Notes: generated from the letters alone by a model not told the origin. 64,000 nucleotides of DNA from Glacieibacterium sp965200405 (GCF_965200405.1 NZ_OZ241356.1:1798001-1862000), one strand, 5' to 3'. Numbered from the stretch's first letter, positions 53,312-62,556 are shown. Translations and numbers: made by a program.

Positions 53312-54268
53312 TCAGTGGCCGGCGGCTGGCTTGCGGCTGGGAACAAAGTGCAGGGCCGCCACCACGATCGCGCCGACGACCAGCCCGACGATCCCCGCGC
53401 CGACCGCGCCGACCAGCCATTCCACCACGGCCCCCGCCGAGCCGGCGCTGCGTCCGGCCGCTACTGCAGCGTGATGGACGAACTCGGCTGGACCGTCGAC
53501 GCCATATTCTTCCAGACCGTGCAGGATGATGCCGCCACCGACCCACAGCATCGCCGCCGTGCCGATCGCCGCGAGCAGCTTCAGGAACACCGGCATGCCG
53601 ACCACCAAGCCCCGGCCGATACCGCGCAAGGGACCCGCGGCCCCGCCCTCGATCCGCGCCAACGCGACGCCGACGTCGTCGGCCTTCACGATCAACGCGA
53701 CCGCGCCATAGACCGCGATGGTGATGCCGATGCCGACGACCGCCAGGACCACGGCGCGTGACAGCAGCCCGGTGTCGGCGACCTGCGCCAGGGTGATCGC
53801 CATGATCTCGCCCGACAGGATCAGGTCGGTGCGAATGGCCCCGGCGACCATCGTCTTCTCGATCGCGGCGGGATCGCGCTCCGGCCCGGCCTCGGTCGTG
53901 GCCTCGGCATGCGGAAACGCCTTTTCATACAGCTTCTCTGCGCCCTCGAAGCACAGGTAGGCGCCACCGGCCATCAGCAGCGGAGTGATCGCCCAGGGTG
54001 CGAAGGCGCTCAGCGCCAGCGCTGCCGGCAGCAGGTACAACAGCTTGTTGCGGAAACTGCCGAGCGCGATCTTGCCGACGATCGGCAGTTCGCGCGCCGG
54101 GCTGAAGCCGGTGACATAGCGCGGCGTCACCGCGGCATCGTCGATCACCACGCCGGCGGCCTTGGCGCTGGCCTTCGCGGTCAGTGCCGCCGTGTCGTCG
54201 AGCGACGCCGCCGCCACCTTGGCGATGGCGGCAATGTCGTCGAGCAGGGCGATCAGCCCGGTAGCCAT
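53312..54268 (-). CDS. DUF808 (YedI-like) membrane protein
   Basis: A 318-residue inner-membrane protein. The N-terminal MATGLIALLDDIAAIAKVAAASLDD is the DUF808 signature, followed by TPRYVTGFSPARELPIVGKIALGSFRNKLL and several helices (LLPAALALSAFAPWAITPLL; AVVLAVVGIGITIAVYGAVA; AAIGTAAMLWVGGGIILHGL). Function unknown. Same strand as DUF2339 but separated by 97 bases, so probably its own transcript. Confidence 0.88.
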   Translation of the reverse strand: MATGLIALLDDIAAIAKVAAASLDDTAALTAKASAKAAGVVIDDAAVTPRYVTGFSPARELPIVGKIALGSFRNKLLYLLPAALALSAFAPWAITPLLMAGGAYLCFEGAEKLYEKAFPHAEATTEAGPERDPAAIEKTMVAGAIRTDLILSGEIMAITLAQVADTGLLSRAVVLAVVGIGITIAVYGAVALIVKADDVGVALARIEGGAAGPLRGIGRGLVVGMPVFLKLLAAIGTAAMLWVGGGIILHGLEEYGVDGPAEFVHHAAVAAGRSAGSAGAVVEWLVGAVGAGIVGLVVGAIVVAALHFVPSRKPAAGH

Positions 54269-54347
54269 TTGCGATCCTTAGAGCATGCGAGGGAGTTCTC
54301 GCCCTGCGTTACCGCGCTGAGGCCAGATCGCAAGCAGTTCCGGACGT

Positions 54348-54815
54348 TTAGCCTGCCCGCTTGCTCTCGTCCTTGGGCTCGTCGGTGTGGGGCAGCACGT
54401 CCGCTGTCGCTTCCGCCGCGGCAACGCCCGAGCCCTCGACGACCTGGAAGGTCCGGCCCTGGGCATGGATGGTGTGCGGCTGGCGATCGACCGCCGGCTC
54501 AGGCAGCTTGGCCTCGCTCGCATGACCGGGGTCGTTCGAGCCGGCAGCGGCGTTCGGGGCTGCACTGCCGTCGCTGCCCGCCTGGCCGCTGCCGTAGTAT
54601 TTCATCTCGGTCTGGCCGCCATGCGTCTTTTCCCTGGCATCGTCGTCCGACTCTTCGGTGTGCGGATTGGGGTAGGCACCGCCGCCGGTCTCGCCGGGAG
54701 GAGCACGGCCATGCACGCCCTCGCCGGGGCCCTTTTCGGGAGCACCGGAGACGCCGTCGGGGGCGCCCTTATTCACGCCGTCGCCGTCGACCGGTACAGG
54801 TGTCTTGCCGCTCAT
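54348..54815 (-). CDS. Predicted disordered hydrophilic protein
   Basis: A 155-residue protein almost wholly made of Gly, Pro, Asp, Glu, Ala and Ser (GVSGAPEKGPGEGVHGRAPP; NPHTEESDDDAREKTHGGQT) with only one short ordered-looking segment (TIHAQGRTFQVVEGSG). No signal or membrane helix. Start MSGKTPVPVDGDG has aagga upstream. Such proteins can be desiccation or stress protectants, but no family is recognised, so function is open. It lies between DUF808 and a divergent sugar dehydrogenase gene. Confidence 0.65.
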   Translation of the reverse strand: MSGKTPVPVDGDGVNKGAPDGVSGAPEKGPGEGVHGRAPPGETGGGAYPNPHTEESDDDAREKTHGGQTEMKYYGSGQAGSDGSAAPNAAAGSNDPGHASEAKLPEPAVDRQPHTIHAQGRTFQVVEGSGVAAAEATADVLPHTDEPKDESKRAG

Positions 54816-54917
54816 CCGCACGTCCTTGTCTTGATCTGTGCACCGAACGGAACAGGGGTGGCGGTGTTCCTTTCGGGTGCACTTGTCGCGGCCTGAAATT
54901 TCTTCCATGTTCCGGCC

Positions 54918-56144
54918 ATGAACCGCTCAAATCCGCGCCTCCTCGCCCTTCTGCTGCTCGCCTCGGCGATTCCTGCGACCGCGCAGGTCAACGCCGGCAA
55001 CGATGCGCCGACCGCCAACCGGCCCTTCGTCGCGACGACCGTGGCGACGTTCAACATGCCGTGGAAGCTGGCCTTCCTGCCCGACCGGCGGATGCTGGTG
55101 ACCGAGAAGCCGGGCCCGGTCTGGCTGGTCGGCACCGACGGCACCAAGACGCAGATCTCGGGCACGCCGGCGGTGTTCTACAAGGGCCAGGCGGGCATGC
55201 TCGGCGTCTTCGTGTCGCCGCACTTCAAGACCGACCAGAGCATCTACCTGACCTATTCGGAGCCCGGCACCGGCGGCTCCAGCCTCGCACTGGCGCGGGC
55301 GAAGCTGGTGACGGCTGCGGGCAGCGCCAAGCTCGACGGGCTGCAGGTGCTGTGGCGGCAAATGCCCAAGGGTGATGGCGGCCAGTTCGGCGCGGTCGTG
55401 GCGTTCGCGCCCGACGGCAAGAGCCTGTTTCTGTCGGTCGGCGAGCGCCAGCGCTTCACCCCGGCGCAGGACCCCAATTCCGAACTCGGCAAGATCCTCC
55501 ACCTGACTCTCGACGGCAAGCCGGCGGGCAATTCGACGGCCACCGGTGCCGCGACCGTGCCGCTGTTCGCACCCCCCAAGAATACCGAGGCGGCGAAGAC
55601 CGTGGTGCCGGAGATGGTCAAGCTCGACGCCCCCAACCTGACGCCTTCCGAAGTCTGGGCGACCGGGTTCCGCACCCCCTATGGCATGACCTTCTCGCCC
55701 AGCGGCAAGCTGTGGGAGGTCGAGCACGGCCCGCGCGGCGGCGACGAGCTCAACCTGATCGAGCGTGGCAAGAACTACGGCTGGCCGCTGGTATCGTACG
55801 GCAATAACTATGACGGCGTGCCGATCGCCAAGCCGGAGACGCGTCCCGACCTGGTCAAGCCGTTGATCTATTGGAACCCGGTGATCGCGCCGGGCGGGCT
55901 GACCTTCTACACCGGCAATCTGTTCCCGGCGTGGAAGGGCTCGGCGTTCATCGGCGGGCTGGCGAGCAAGACGCTCAACCGCATCGCTTTCGACGCCAAG
56001 GAGAACCCGAAGCCGGCCGAGCGTTGGGACATGGGCAAGCGCATCCGCGACGTCGAGAATGGTCCGGACGGCGCGCTGTGGCTGCTCGAGGACGAGGCCG
56101 ACGGTCGCCTGCTGCGCCTGACGCCCGCCAAGCCCGGGGCCTAG
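54918..56144 (+). CDS. PQQ-dependent aldose sugar dehydrogenase-like protein
   Basis: A 408-residue periplasmic six-bladed beta-propeller of the soluble glucose/aldose dehydrogenase (YliI/Asd) family. Signal peptide MNRSNPRLLALLLLASAIPA. Family blocks: FNMPWKLAFLPDRRMLVTEK, GQAGMLGVFVSPHF, FLSVGERQRFTPAQDPNSELGKILHL, and WATGFRTPYGMTFSPSGKLWEVEHGPRGGDELNLI, which carries PQQ/calcium-site residues. It oxidises aldoses to lactones. No PQQ-synthesis genes are in the window. Its stop overlaps the convergent thioesterase gene by four bases. Confidence 0.88.
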   Translation: MNRSNPRLLALLLLASAIPATAQVNAGNDAPTANRPFVATTVATFNMPWKLAFLPDRRMLVTEKPGPVWLVGTDGTKTQISGTPAVFYKGQAGMLGVFVSPHFKTDQSIYLTYSEPGTGGSSLALARAKLVTAAGSAKLDGLQVLWRQMPKGDGGQFGAVVAFAPDGKSLFLSVGERQRFTPAQDPNSELGKILHLTLDGKPAGNSTATGAATVPLFAPPKNTEAAKTVVPEMVKLDAPNLTPSEVWATGFRTPYGMTFSPSGKLWEVEHGPRGGDELNLIERGKNYGWPLVSYGNNYDGVPIAKPETRPDLVKPLIYWNPVIAPGGLTFYTGNLFPAWKGSAFIGGLASKTLNRIAFDAKENPKPAERWDMGKRIRDVENGPDGALWLLEDEADGRLLRLTPAKPGA

Positions 56145-56548
56145 TCTTCGTCCTTGAAGAAGCCCTTCAGGACTTCCTTGGCCAGCCGCGCGGGGCGCAG
56201 GGTGACGGCGTCGACGCAACACCAGCTCGACTTGACCTCGACCAGCACTTCCTCGCCGCGCTTGATCAGCGTCTCGTAGAACGCCCGCGCGCCCTGGACC
56301 CGCTCGAGCAGCAGCGTCGCGATGACGTCGTCCTTGAGGAACGCCGGCTTGCGGTAGGTGATCTCGTGCTTCAGCGCGACCCACAGGTGCGCGGCGACGG
56401 CCTCGGCGGGGGCGAACTGCTGCCAATGGCTGATCACCGCGTCCTGTACCCAGCTGAGATAGCGGACGTTGTTGACATGGCCCATGAAGTCGATGTCCTC
56501 CGGCGTGATGCCGATCGGATAGTCGTAGGGAACGCTGGTCGACGACAC
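56141..56548 (-). CDS. Acyl-CoA thioesterase, 4HBT hot-dog family
   Basis: A 135-residue thioesterase. The active-site region is DYPIGITPEDIDFMGHVNNVRYLSWVQD with the GHVNN motif, followed by HEITYRKPAFLKDDVIATLL, typical of YbgC/4-hydroxybenzoyl-CoA-type enzymes. It would hydrolyse short-chain or aromatic acyl-CoA. The start is a GTG at 56548 with aaagg seven bases upstream; an open upstream frame is not family-like. Next to a CoA-dependent racemase gene. Confidence 0.88.
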   Translation of the reverse strand: MSSTSVPYDYPIGITPEDIDFMGHVNNVRYLSWVQDAVISHWQQFAPAEAVAAHLWVALKHEITYRKPAFLKDDVIATLLLERVQGARAFYETLIKRGEEVLVEVKSSWCCVDAVTLRPARLAKEVLKGFFKDED

Positions 56549-56718
56549 GGGGCAGCCTTTCGGGACGTAATCTGACTGGATTAAGCATGTCCACGGAATG
56601 CTTGCTAGACCGTGCGACGTTACATTCGAGTTACGAAGCCTGAGGCGGGCAGGGCGCAGCGGTTGACCGCTCGCGTCCCGGCGGGGCATCACTCCTCGGG
56701 CAACTCGAAGGAGCGTTC

Positions 56719-57843
56719 ATGCCCGGACCACTCGACGGCCTCCGCATTATCGAGATGGCGGGCATCGGTCCGGGGCCGTTTGCCGGCATGATGCTGGCCG
56801 ATCACGGTGCCGAGGTGGTGCGGATCGAGCGACCCGGCACCCGTGTCGATGCCCGCGATCCGCTGTTGCGCTCTCGCAAGGTCGTCGCGATCGACCTCAA
56901 GTCGACTGAGGGCATTGCCCTGGTGCGCGAACTCGTGCGCGGCGCCGACGGGCTGTTCGAAGGCTTTCGTCCGGGCGTCATGGAGCGCCTTGGCCTCGGG
57001 CCGGACGTGTTGCTCGGCGACAATCCGCGGCTGGTCTACGGGCGCATGACCGGCTGGGGCCAGACCGGGCCGTACGCGGCGGCGTCGGGCCACGACATCA
57101 ACTACATCGCGCTGGCTGGGGCGCTGCATGCTTTCGGCCGGGCGGGCGAGAAGCCGACACCGCCGATCAACATGGTCGGCGATTTTGGCGGGGGCGGCAT
57201 GATGCTGGCGTTCGGCATGGTCTCGGCGCTGTTTCACGCCGGGCGGACCGGGGCAGGGCAGGTCGTCGACGTCGCCATGACCGATGGTGCGGCGGTGCTG
57301 ATGAGCATGATCTGGGGCTTTCGCGCCAATGGCATGTGGAGCGACGAGCGTGGCACGAACCTGCTCGATACCGCGGCGCACTTCTACGACACCTATGAGA
57401 CCGCCGACGGCAAGTGGCTGTCGATCGGCTCGATCGAGCCGCAATTCTATGCCGAGCTGCGCCGTCTGGCCGGGCTGGCCGAGGATCGCGATTTCGACGC
57501 GCAGATGGACCGTGCTGCCTGGGGACCGCTCAAGGCGAAACTGACGGCGCTGTTCCTGACGCGTAGCCGCGACGACTGGTGCGCGCTGATGGAGATGACC
57601 GACGTCTGCTTCGCACCTGTGCTGAGCATGGCCGAAGCCCCTGCGCATCCGCATAACGTCGCGCGCGGCACCTTCGTCGAGGCCGGCGGCGTCACCCAGC
57701 CCGCGCCTGCACCGCGCTATTCGATCAGCAAGACGCGGGCGCCTGAGATGGCGGGCGCGGTCGACAGCGGCGGCGTGTTGGCCTCGTTGAGACTGGATGC
57801 GGGACGTATCGCAGTGCTGAAGTCCAGCGGCGTCGTGAAGTGA
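56719..57843 (+). CDS. CaiB/BaiF CoA-transferase family protein, alpha-methylacyl-CoA racemase-like
   Basis: A 374-residue family III CoA-transferase fold. It begins GPLDGLRIIEMAGIGPGPFAGMMLADHGAEVVRIE. The racemase-type catalytic residues are visible: His-Asp in the segment SGHDINYIALAGALHAFG and Asp in NMVGDFGGGGMMLAFGM, with the Glu region in WLSIGSIEPQFYAEL. This pattern favours alpha-methylacyl-CoA racemase over a true transferase. It would epimerise 2-methyl-branched acyl-CoAs for beta-oxidation. Monocistronic; followed by REP-like repeats. Confidence 0.9.
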   Translation: MPGPLDGLRIIEMAGIGPGPFAGMMLADHGAEVVRIERPGTRVDARDPLLRSRKVVAIDLKSTEGIALVRELVRGADGLFEGFRPGVMERLGLGPDVLLGDNPRLVYGRMTGWGQTGPYAAASGHDINYIALAGALHAFGRAGEKPTPPINMVGDFGGGGMMLAFGMVSALFHAGRTGAGQVVDVAMTDGAAVLMSMIWGFRANGMWSDERGTNLLDTAAHFYDTYETADGKWLSIGSIEPQFYAELRRLAGLAEDRDFDAQMDRAAWGPLKAKLTALFLTRSRDDWCALMEMTDVCFAPVLSMAEAPAHPHNVARGTFVEAGGVTQPAPAPRYSISKTRAPEMAGAVDSGGVLASLRLDAGRIAVLKSSGVVK

Positions 57844-57862
57844 GAGCCCAGTCTCCAAACGC

Positions 57863-57937
57863 CGTCATCCCGGCGAAGGCCGGGACCCATCAAGCGGAAT
57901 TTTGGGGTGATGGGTCCCGGCCTTCGCCGGGATGACG
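57863..57937. repeat. REP-like palindrome, copy A
   Basis: Two perfect 30-base arms (cgtcatcccggcgaaggccg... and its reverse complement) around a 15-base spacer. The core cgtcatcccggcgaaggccggg resembles intergenic palindromes seen in many alphaproteobacteria. It lies 20 bases after the racemase stop and could terminate transcription or stabilise the mRNA end. Confidence 0.9.
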
Positions 57938-58028
57938 GTGTTTGGCGATTCGTCACCGACGACAACGTTCGGGAGGAGCACGCCCTCACCCGGCAGCTTC
58001 AACGCGTTCGCGCAACCCTCTTACACCG

Positions 58029-58103
58029 CGTCATCCCGGCGAAGGCCGGGACCCATCAAGCGACATTTTGGGGTGATGGGTCCCGGCCTGCGCGGGGATG
58101 ACG
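58029..58103. repeat. REP-like palindrome, copy B, of a decayed tandem array
   Basis: Second copy 166 bases after copy A, same orientation; spacer differs by two bases and the right arm by two mismatches. The intervening 91 bases (57938-58028) also resemble 58104-58194, ending in aggatgacaatgtttg, which looks like the remnant of a third unit lacking its palindrome. So the 445 bases from 57844 to 58288 are a degenerate tandem array, not coding. Confidence 0.8.
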
Positions 58104-58288
58104 GTGTTTGGGAATCCGTCTCTGACAAAGCCGCTAGCGAAGTGCATTACCCTGCCCGGCGGCTATGACGCATTTGTGCGCGCCTCTCACAGGATGACAA
58201 TGTTTGAAATGATCGCGCTGATGATGAAGGCGTCGCTGCCGGCGCGAGTGTTGAGAATAGCCGCGCGCACCCCACATCCCGGCCACGC

Positions 58289-59146
58289 ATGACCCTCACC
58301 CGCCGCACCCTCCTTGCTGCTGCCACTGCTATCGCCCTGATCCCCGCCGCTGCCGGGCAGGCGGCGACAACGCAGTTGCGCATCGTCGACGACCGAATCC
58401 ACATGCCGGTCGTGGTCAACGGCGTCACCACGGAGGCGCTGCTCGACAGCGCCGCCGAGATGACCGTGCTCGACCTTGGTTTCGCCCGCCGGCTCAAGCT
58501 GGGTGGCGGGCGCTCGGTCACGGCGCGAGGCACGGGTTCGGCGACGACACTGGCGACGCTGGTCGGCGGAGTTCGGATGCGCGCCGCCGGCCTCGACTTG
58601 CGCCCCAGGAACGTCGCGGTGATCGACCTCGGCGACATTGCGCGGCGGCTGGAGGGGCGCATCGACGTCATTCTGGGGCGTGACCTGTTCGATGCGGCGC
58701 GGCTCTCGATCGACCTGAAGGCCGCGACGCTCAACACTGTCGCGCGCAGCCTGCCGCCGCCGGGCGTGCGCCTGCCGCTGGTCAGCCGGCGCGGTATCGA
58801 GACTATCCCGGTGACCATCGAGGGCCATGCTGCCGTCGCCGACTTCGACCTCGGCAATGGCGGACGGACGCTGGTCGGTGCCGGCTTCGCCGCGACGCAC
58901 CGGCTGCTCGCTGACGGTCGCCCGACGACGCCGATCAACGGTGGCGGCATCGGCGGCGAGGTTCGCCAGACCATGCTGCCGCTCCGCACCCTCGACCTCG
59001 CCGGCAAGCGCTTCATCGACCAGCCCGCGGTTATCGACAGCAATCCCGATGCCAGCGATGCCAATATCGGCGTCGTGCTGCTGCGCCAGTTCGGCATCGT
59101 CACCGACTTCGCGCAGGGCTATATCTGGTTGGACCCGCGCCCTTGA
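58289..59146 (+). CDS. Retropepsin-like aspartic protease family protein, exported
   Basis: A 285-residue protein with a Tat- or Sec-like N-terminus (MTLTRRTLLAAATAIALIPA; the TRRTLL resembles a twin-arginine motif). Two tandem retropepsin-like lobes: lobe 1 ALLDSAAEMTVLDLGFARRL with ILGRDLFDAARLSID; lobe 2 AVADFDLGNGGRTLVGAGFA with VVLLRQFGIVTD. The usual D[ST]G of active aspartic proteases is DSA in lobe 1 and DLG in lobe 2, so activity is uncertain. It overlaps dgt by four bases. Confidence 0.7.
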   Translation: MTLTRRTLLAAATAIALIPAAAGQAATTQLRIVDDRIHMPVVVNGVTTEALLDSAAEMTVLDLGFARRLKLGGGRSVTARGTGSATTLATLVGGVRMRAAGLDLRPRNVAVIDLGDIARRLEGRIDVILGRDLFDAARLSIDLKAATLNTVARSLPPPGVRLPLVSRRGIETIPVTIEGHAAVADFDLGNGGRTLVGAGFAATHRLLADGRPTTPINGGGIGGEVRQTMLPLRTLDLAGKRFIDQPAVIDSNPDASDANIGVVLLRQFGIVTDFAQGYIWLDPRP

Positions 59147-60303
59147 TGATGACCTATGCCAGCGACCCCGCCAGTGCGCGCGGTCGCCTCCATGCCGAAG
59201 CTGCCTCGGCGACACGCGACCCATTCCAGCGCGACCGCGACCGCATCGTCCACAGCGCTGCCTTCCGCCGCCTGCGCGACAAGACCCAGGTTTTCGTCGC
59301 TCCCGATGGCGACCATTTCCGCGTCCGCCTGACCCACAGCCTGGAGGTCGCGCAGATCGCTCGCACGCTGGCCCGGGCGCTCGGCCTCAACGAGGACCTG
59401 ACCGAGGCTTGCGCACTGGCGCACGACCTCGGCCACCCACCGTTTGGGCATTCGGGCGAGGATGCGCTGCAGGCGGCGATGCTGCCCTATGGCGGCTTCG
59501 ACCATAATGCCCAGACGGTGCGCGTGCTGACGCGGCTCGAGCACCGCTACCCGGCGTTCGACGGCCTCAACCTGACCTGGGAGACCGTCGAGGGGCTGGC
59601 CAAGCATAATGGCCCGGTAACCAATCCGCCCTGGGCGCTGCGGGAGATCGACGACGCCTGGCCGCTCGACCTTGGCTCATGGCCCGGGCTGGAGGCGCAG
59701 GTCGCGGCGCTGGCGGACGACATCGCGTATGACAATCACGACCTCGACGACGGGCTGAGGGCTGGGCTGTTCGCGATCGACGATCTGATGACGGTACCGC
59801 TGACCGCCGATTGCTGGGCGGCGGTGGTGGCGCGCTTCCCGAATGTCACCGAAAAGCGCCGGCTGGTGCCCGAACTGGTGCGCGAGCAGATCGGCCGGAT
59901 GACCGTCGACCTGCTGGCGACGACGCGCGCGTTGATTGCCGATGCCGCTCCCGACTCAGTCGAGGATGTCCGCGCCGCCGGTCGCGCGCTGGCGGCCTTC
60001 TCCCCCGGCATGTCAACGCAGGAGGCGGCGCTGAAGCTGTTCCTGCGCACCCGCATGTACCGGCATCCGACGGTGACGCGCCTCCGCGACCCGTCGCAGC
60101 TGATCGTCGCGGGGCTGTTCGAGACCTTTCACGCCGACCCCGACCGGCTGCCCGACCGCTGGCGCGCCACGCTGCCCGAGGCCGAGCCCGATCGCGCCCG
60201 CCACATCGCCGACTTCATCGCCGGCATGACAGATCGCTACGCCATTCGTGAGTTCGAGCGGATCGTCGGCCCGTCGCCGCTGCCCGAGGGCATCAACTTC
60301 TGA
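59143..60303 (+). CDS. dgt: Deoxyguanosinetriphosphate triphosphohydrolase-like protein
   Basis: A 386-residue HD-domain hydrolase acting on dNTPs. The metal-binding motif pieces are FRVRLTHSLEVAQIA, ALAHDLGHPPFGHSGEDAL and LADDIAYDNHDLDDGL; FQRDRDRIVHSAAFRRLRDKTQVF is the family N-terminus. In Alphaproteobacteria this gene is commonly next to argS; here argS starts 3.5 kb later. Three in-frame ATG codons occur at the start, overlapping the upstream stop. Confidence 0.93.
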   Translation: MMMTYASDPASARGRLHAEAASATRDPFQRDRDRIVHSAAFRRLRDKTQVFVAPDGDHFRVRLTHSLEVAQIARTLARALGLNEDLTEACALAHDLGHPPFGHSGEDALQAAMLPYGGFDHNAQTVRVLTRLEHRYPAFDGLNLTWETVEGLAKHNGPVTNPPWALREIDDAWPLDLGSWPGLEAQVAALADDIAYDNHDLDDGLRAGLFAIDDLMTVPLTADCWAAVVARFPNVTEKRRLVPELVREQIGRMTVDLLATTRALIADAAPDSVEDVRAAGRALAAFSPGMSTQEAALKLFLRTRMYRHPTVTRLRDPSQLIVAGLFETFHADPDRLPDRWRATLPEAEPDRARHIADFIAGMTDRYAIREFERIVGPSPLPEGINF

Positions 60304-60358
60304 TGCGGTCGGTTTGGGGGCGCGCGGCCCGATCGCGCGGCCGGTGCATTGTAGCGCC

Positions 60359-62014
60359 ATGACCGAACCTGCCACCGCCCCGTCGCCGCTCAGCATCCCG
60401 ATCTTTCGCGCCGTCTGGCTGGCGGCGATGGCGTCCAATTTCGGCGGGCTGATCCAGTCGGTCGGCGCATCGTGGACAATGGCGTCGCTGGCCGGGTCGC
60501 CGCAACTGGTGGCGCTGGTCCAGGCTTCGACGACGCTGCCGATCATGCTGTTGTCGCTGCTCGCCGGCGCGGTCGCCGACAATCTCGACCGGCGCAAGGT
60601 CATGCTGGCGGCGCAGTTGTTCATGCTGCTGGTCTCCGCGACGCTGTCGGTGTTCGCCTAGCAGGGCATATTGACCCCGATGATGCTGCTCGGCTTCACC
60701 TTCCTGATCGGCTGCGGCACGGCGTTCAACGGCCCGGCTTGGCAGGCCTCGGTCGGCGAGATGGTGCCGCGGCCGGCATTGGCCGGAGCCGTCGCGCTTA
60801 ATTCGATGGGCTTCAACATCGCGCGCAGCGTCGGCCCGGCAGTCGGTGGCGCGATCGTCGCAGCGGCGGGCGCGGCAGCGGCTTTTGCGGTCAATGCGGT
60901 CAGCTATCTTGGCCTGATCACCGTGCTGGCACGCTGGCAGTCGGTGCGGCCGCCACGGACCCTGCCCGCTGAGCCGCTGCTGCAGGCGATGGGCTCGGGT
61001 ATCCGCTATGTTGCGATGTCACCAAACCTGCGCGTCGTGCTGCTGCGGGCGCTGGTGTTCGGGCTGGCGGCGGCGGCGGTCCCGGCGCTGATGCCGCTGG
61101 TGGCGCGCAACCTGATGCACGGCGGCCCGCTGACCTATGGCGCGCTGCTCGGCGCATTCGGCATCGGCGCAGTCGGCGGGGCGTTCGCCAGCAGCCGGTT
61201 GCGCGAGCGGCTGTCGAGCGAAGGCGTCGTCCGGGTCGCCTCGCTGGCGCTGGCGATCGGCGCGGCGGTCGCGGGGTTGAGCCGGTCGCTGCCGCTGACC
61301 CTGCCGGCGCTGTTCGTCGCGGGCGGCGGCTGGGTGCTGGCACTGTCGACCTTCAACGTCACGGTCCAGCTGGCGACGCCGCGATGGGTCGTGGCGCGCG
61401 CGCTCTCGCTGTACCAGATGGCGGCGTTCGGCGGCATGGCGGCGGGCAGCTGGATGTTCGGCGTACTGGCCGAGGACCACGGGGTCGCCGAGGCGCTGCT
61501 GGTCGCCGCCGCGGTGCAGGCGGTCGGCGTGCTGCTCGGGCTGGTCATGCCGCTGGCGCAGGCCGAGACGCTGGACCTCGATGCACTGGGACGCTGGCAC
61601 GAGCCGGTCACCGACGTGCCGGTCGAACCTCGCAGCGGACCGATTGTCGTCACGATCGAGTATGACATCGATGAAGCCGACATTCTGGCCTTCCTGGCGG
61701 CGATGAACGAGCGGGGCCGCATCCGCCGCCGCGACGGCGCGCACAACTGGACGCTGTTGCGCGACCTTGGCGACCATCGGCTGTGGATCGAGCGCTATCA
61801 CGTCGCCACCTGGATCGACTATGTCCGGCATAACGAGCGCCGCACCCGCGCCGATGCTGCCTCCTTCGACACCATTCGCAGTCTGCACCGCGGCCCGGAG
61901 GCACCACGCGTCCACCGCATGATCGAGCGCCAGACCAGCGCGCTGCCGCTCGTCCGCAGCCCTGGCGCGCGCGAGCTGGCCGCGCCGATGACCGACCCCA
62001 GCCAGTCGAGCTAG
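60359..62014 (+). pseudogene. MFS transporter (DHA3/enterobactin-exporter-like) interrupted by an in-frame amber stop
   Basis: One frame from MTEPATAP encodes an MFS protein of about 551 codons, broken only by TAG at 60659-60661. Left part: LAAMASNFGGLIQSVGASWT and LLSLLAGAVADNLDRRKVML (motif A). Right part resumes in the same frame: MMLLGFTFLIGCGTAFNGPAWQASV. A Trp or Gln codon would restore it. After the 12 helices comes an extra soluble domain (VVTIEYDIDEADILAFLAAM, HRLWIERYHVATWIDYVRHN) resembling the monooxygenase-like tail of this MFS group. Otherwise undamaged, so the mutation is recent, a sequencing error, or read through. Confidence 0.8.
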
Positions 62015-62325
62015 AACGGCTTGGTCAACCTGAGCATCAGGCGATTGCTACTGACACCGCCGGCCAGCGCATGGGTCTCGCCCTCGACGCTGAGATTGCC
62101 GTCGCCGAGGACACCGATCCGCGCCACCGGCGGCCTGATCTCGTAAGCGCCGGGCGGCAGGGGGCGCAGCCGATACTTCTCGTCCTCGTGACGGCTGCCG
62201 CAGACCACGATCTCCTCGCTCGTACCGGTCTTGCACGGCGCCTGGGGATCGACGGCGTGCAGGTCGAACCCCATTCCGGGGAGCGCCGCCTGCAGCATCA
62301 GCACTGCCACCATCGACATCCGCAC
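62011..62325 (-). CDS. Small exported protein of unknown function
   Basis: A 104-residue protein with a signal-like N-terminus (MRMSMVAVLMLQAALPG) and a Cys pair in DPQAPCKTGTSEEIVVCGSR followed by HEDEKYRLRPLPPGAY. The EIVVCG(S)R block recurs in short sphingomonad hypotheticals. No function is known. It overlaps the 3' end of the MFS pseudogene by four bases. Confidence 0.7.
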   Translation of the reverse strand: MRMSMVAVLMLQAALPGMGFDLHAVDPQAPCKTGTSEEIVVCGSRHEDEKYRLRPLPPGAYEIRPPVARIGVLGDGNLSVEGETHALAGGVSSNRLMLRLTKPF

Positions 62326-62370
62326 ACTCCTCGCGCCGCCGGACGATCTGGCCAGCCGAAAGCGTCGAAT

Positions 62371-62556
62371 TCAAGGCGTTGGATCGGCCGGTCGCGGCAT
62401 GCGCTTGCCCTTGGTCCGGCTGGTCAGGTGGAACTGCCCGCAGCGGTCGCAGCGATAGGAGCGCAGCGCGACATCGGCGCGTCCGGCAACGAGTAGCGCC
62501 GCGTTTTCGGACACGAAGCGAGTCTTCCGCAGGCAGACGCTCAGCTTGGTGCGCAT
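62371..62556 (-). CDS. Small zinc-ribbon-like protein
   Basis: A 61-residue protein. ALRSYRCDRCGQFHLTSRTK contains one CxxC with a following His, suggesting half a zinc-ribbon, and the basic tail KGKRMPRP could bind nucleic acid. Similar short proteins ending in CGxFHLTSxxKG occur in sphingomonads. Start at ATG 62556. Not assigned to a process. Confidence 0.6.
   Translation of the reverse strand: MRTKLSVCLRKTRFVSENAALLVAGRADVALRSYRCDRCGQFHLTSRTKGKRMPRPADPTP

Noticed and set aside
57907..58292. Short plus-strand frames across the REP-like array
   Set aside because: They are read-throughs of palindromes (PAKAGTH, RRDDGVW type peptides) and have no independent support.
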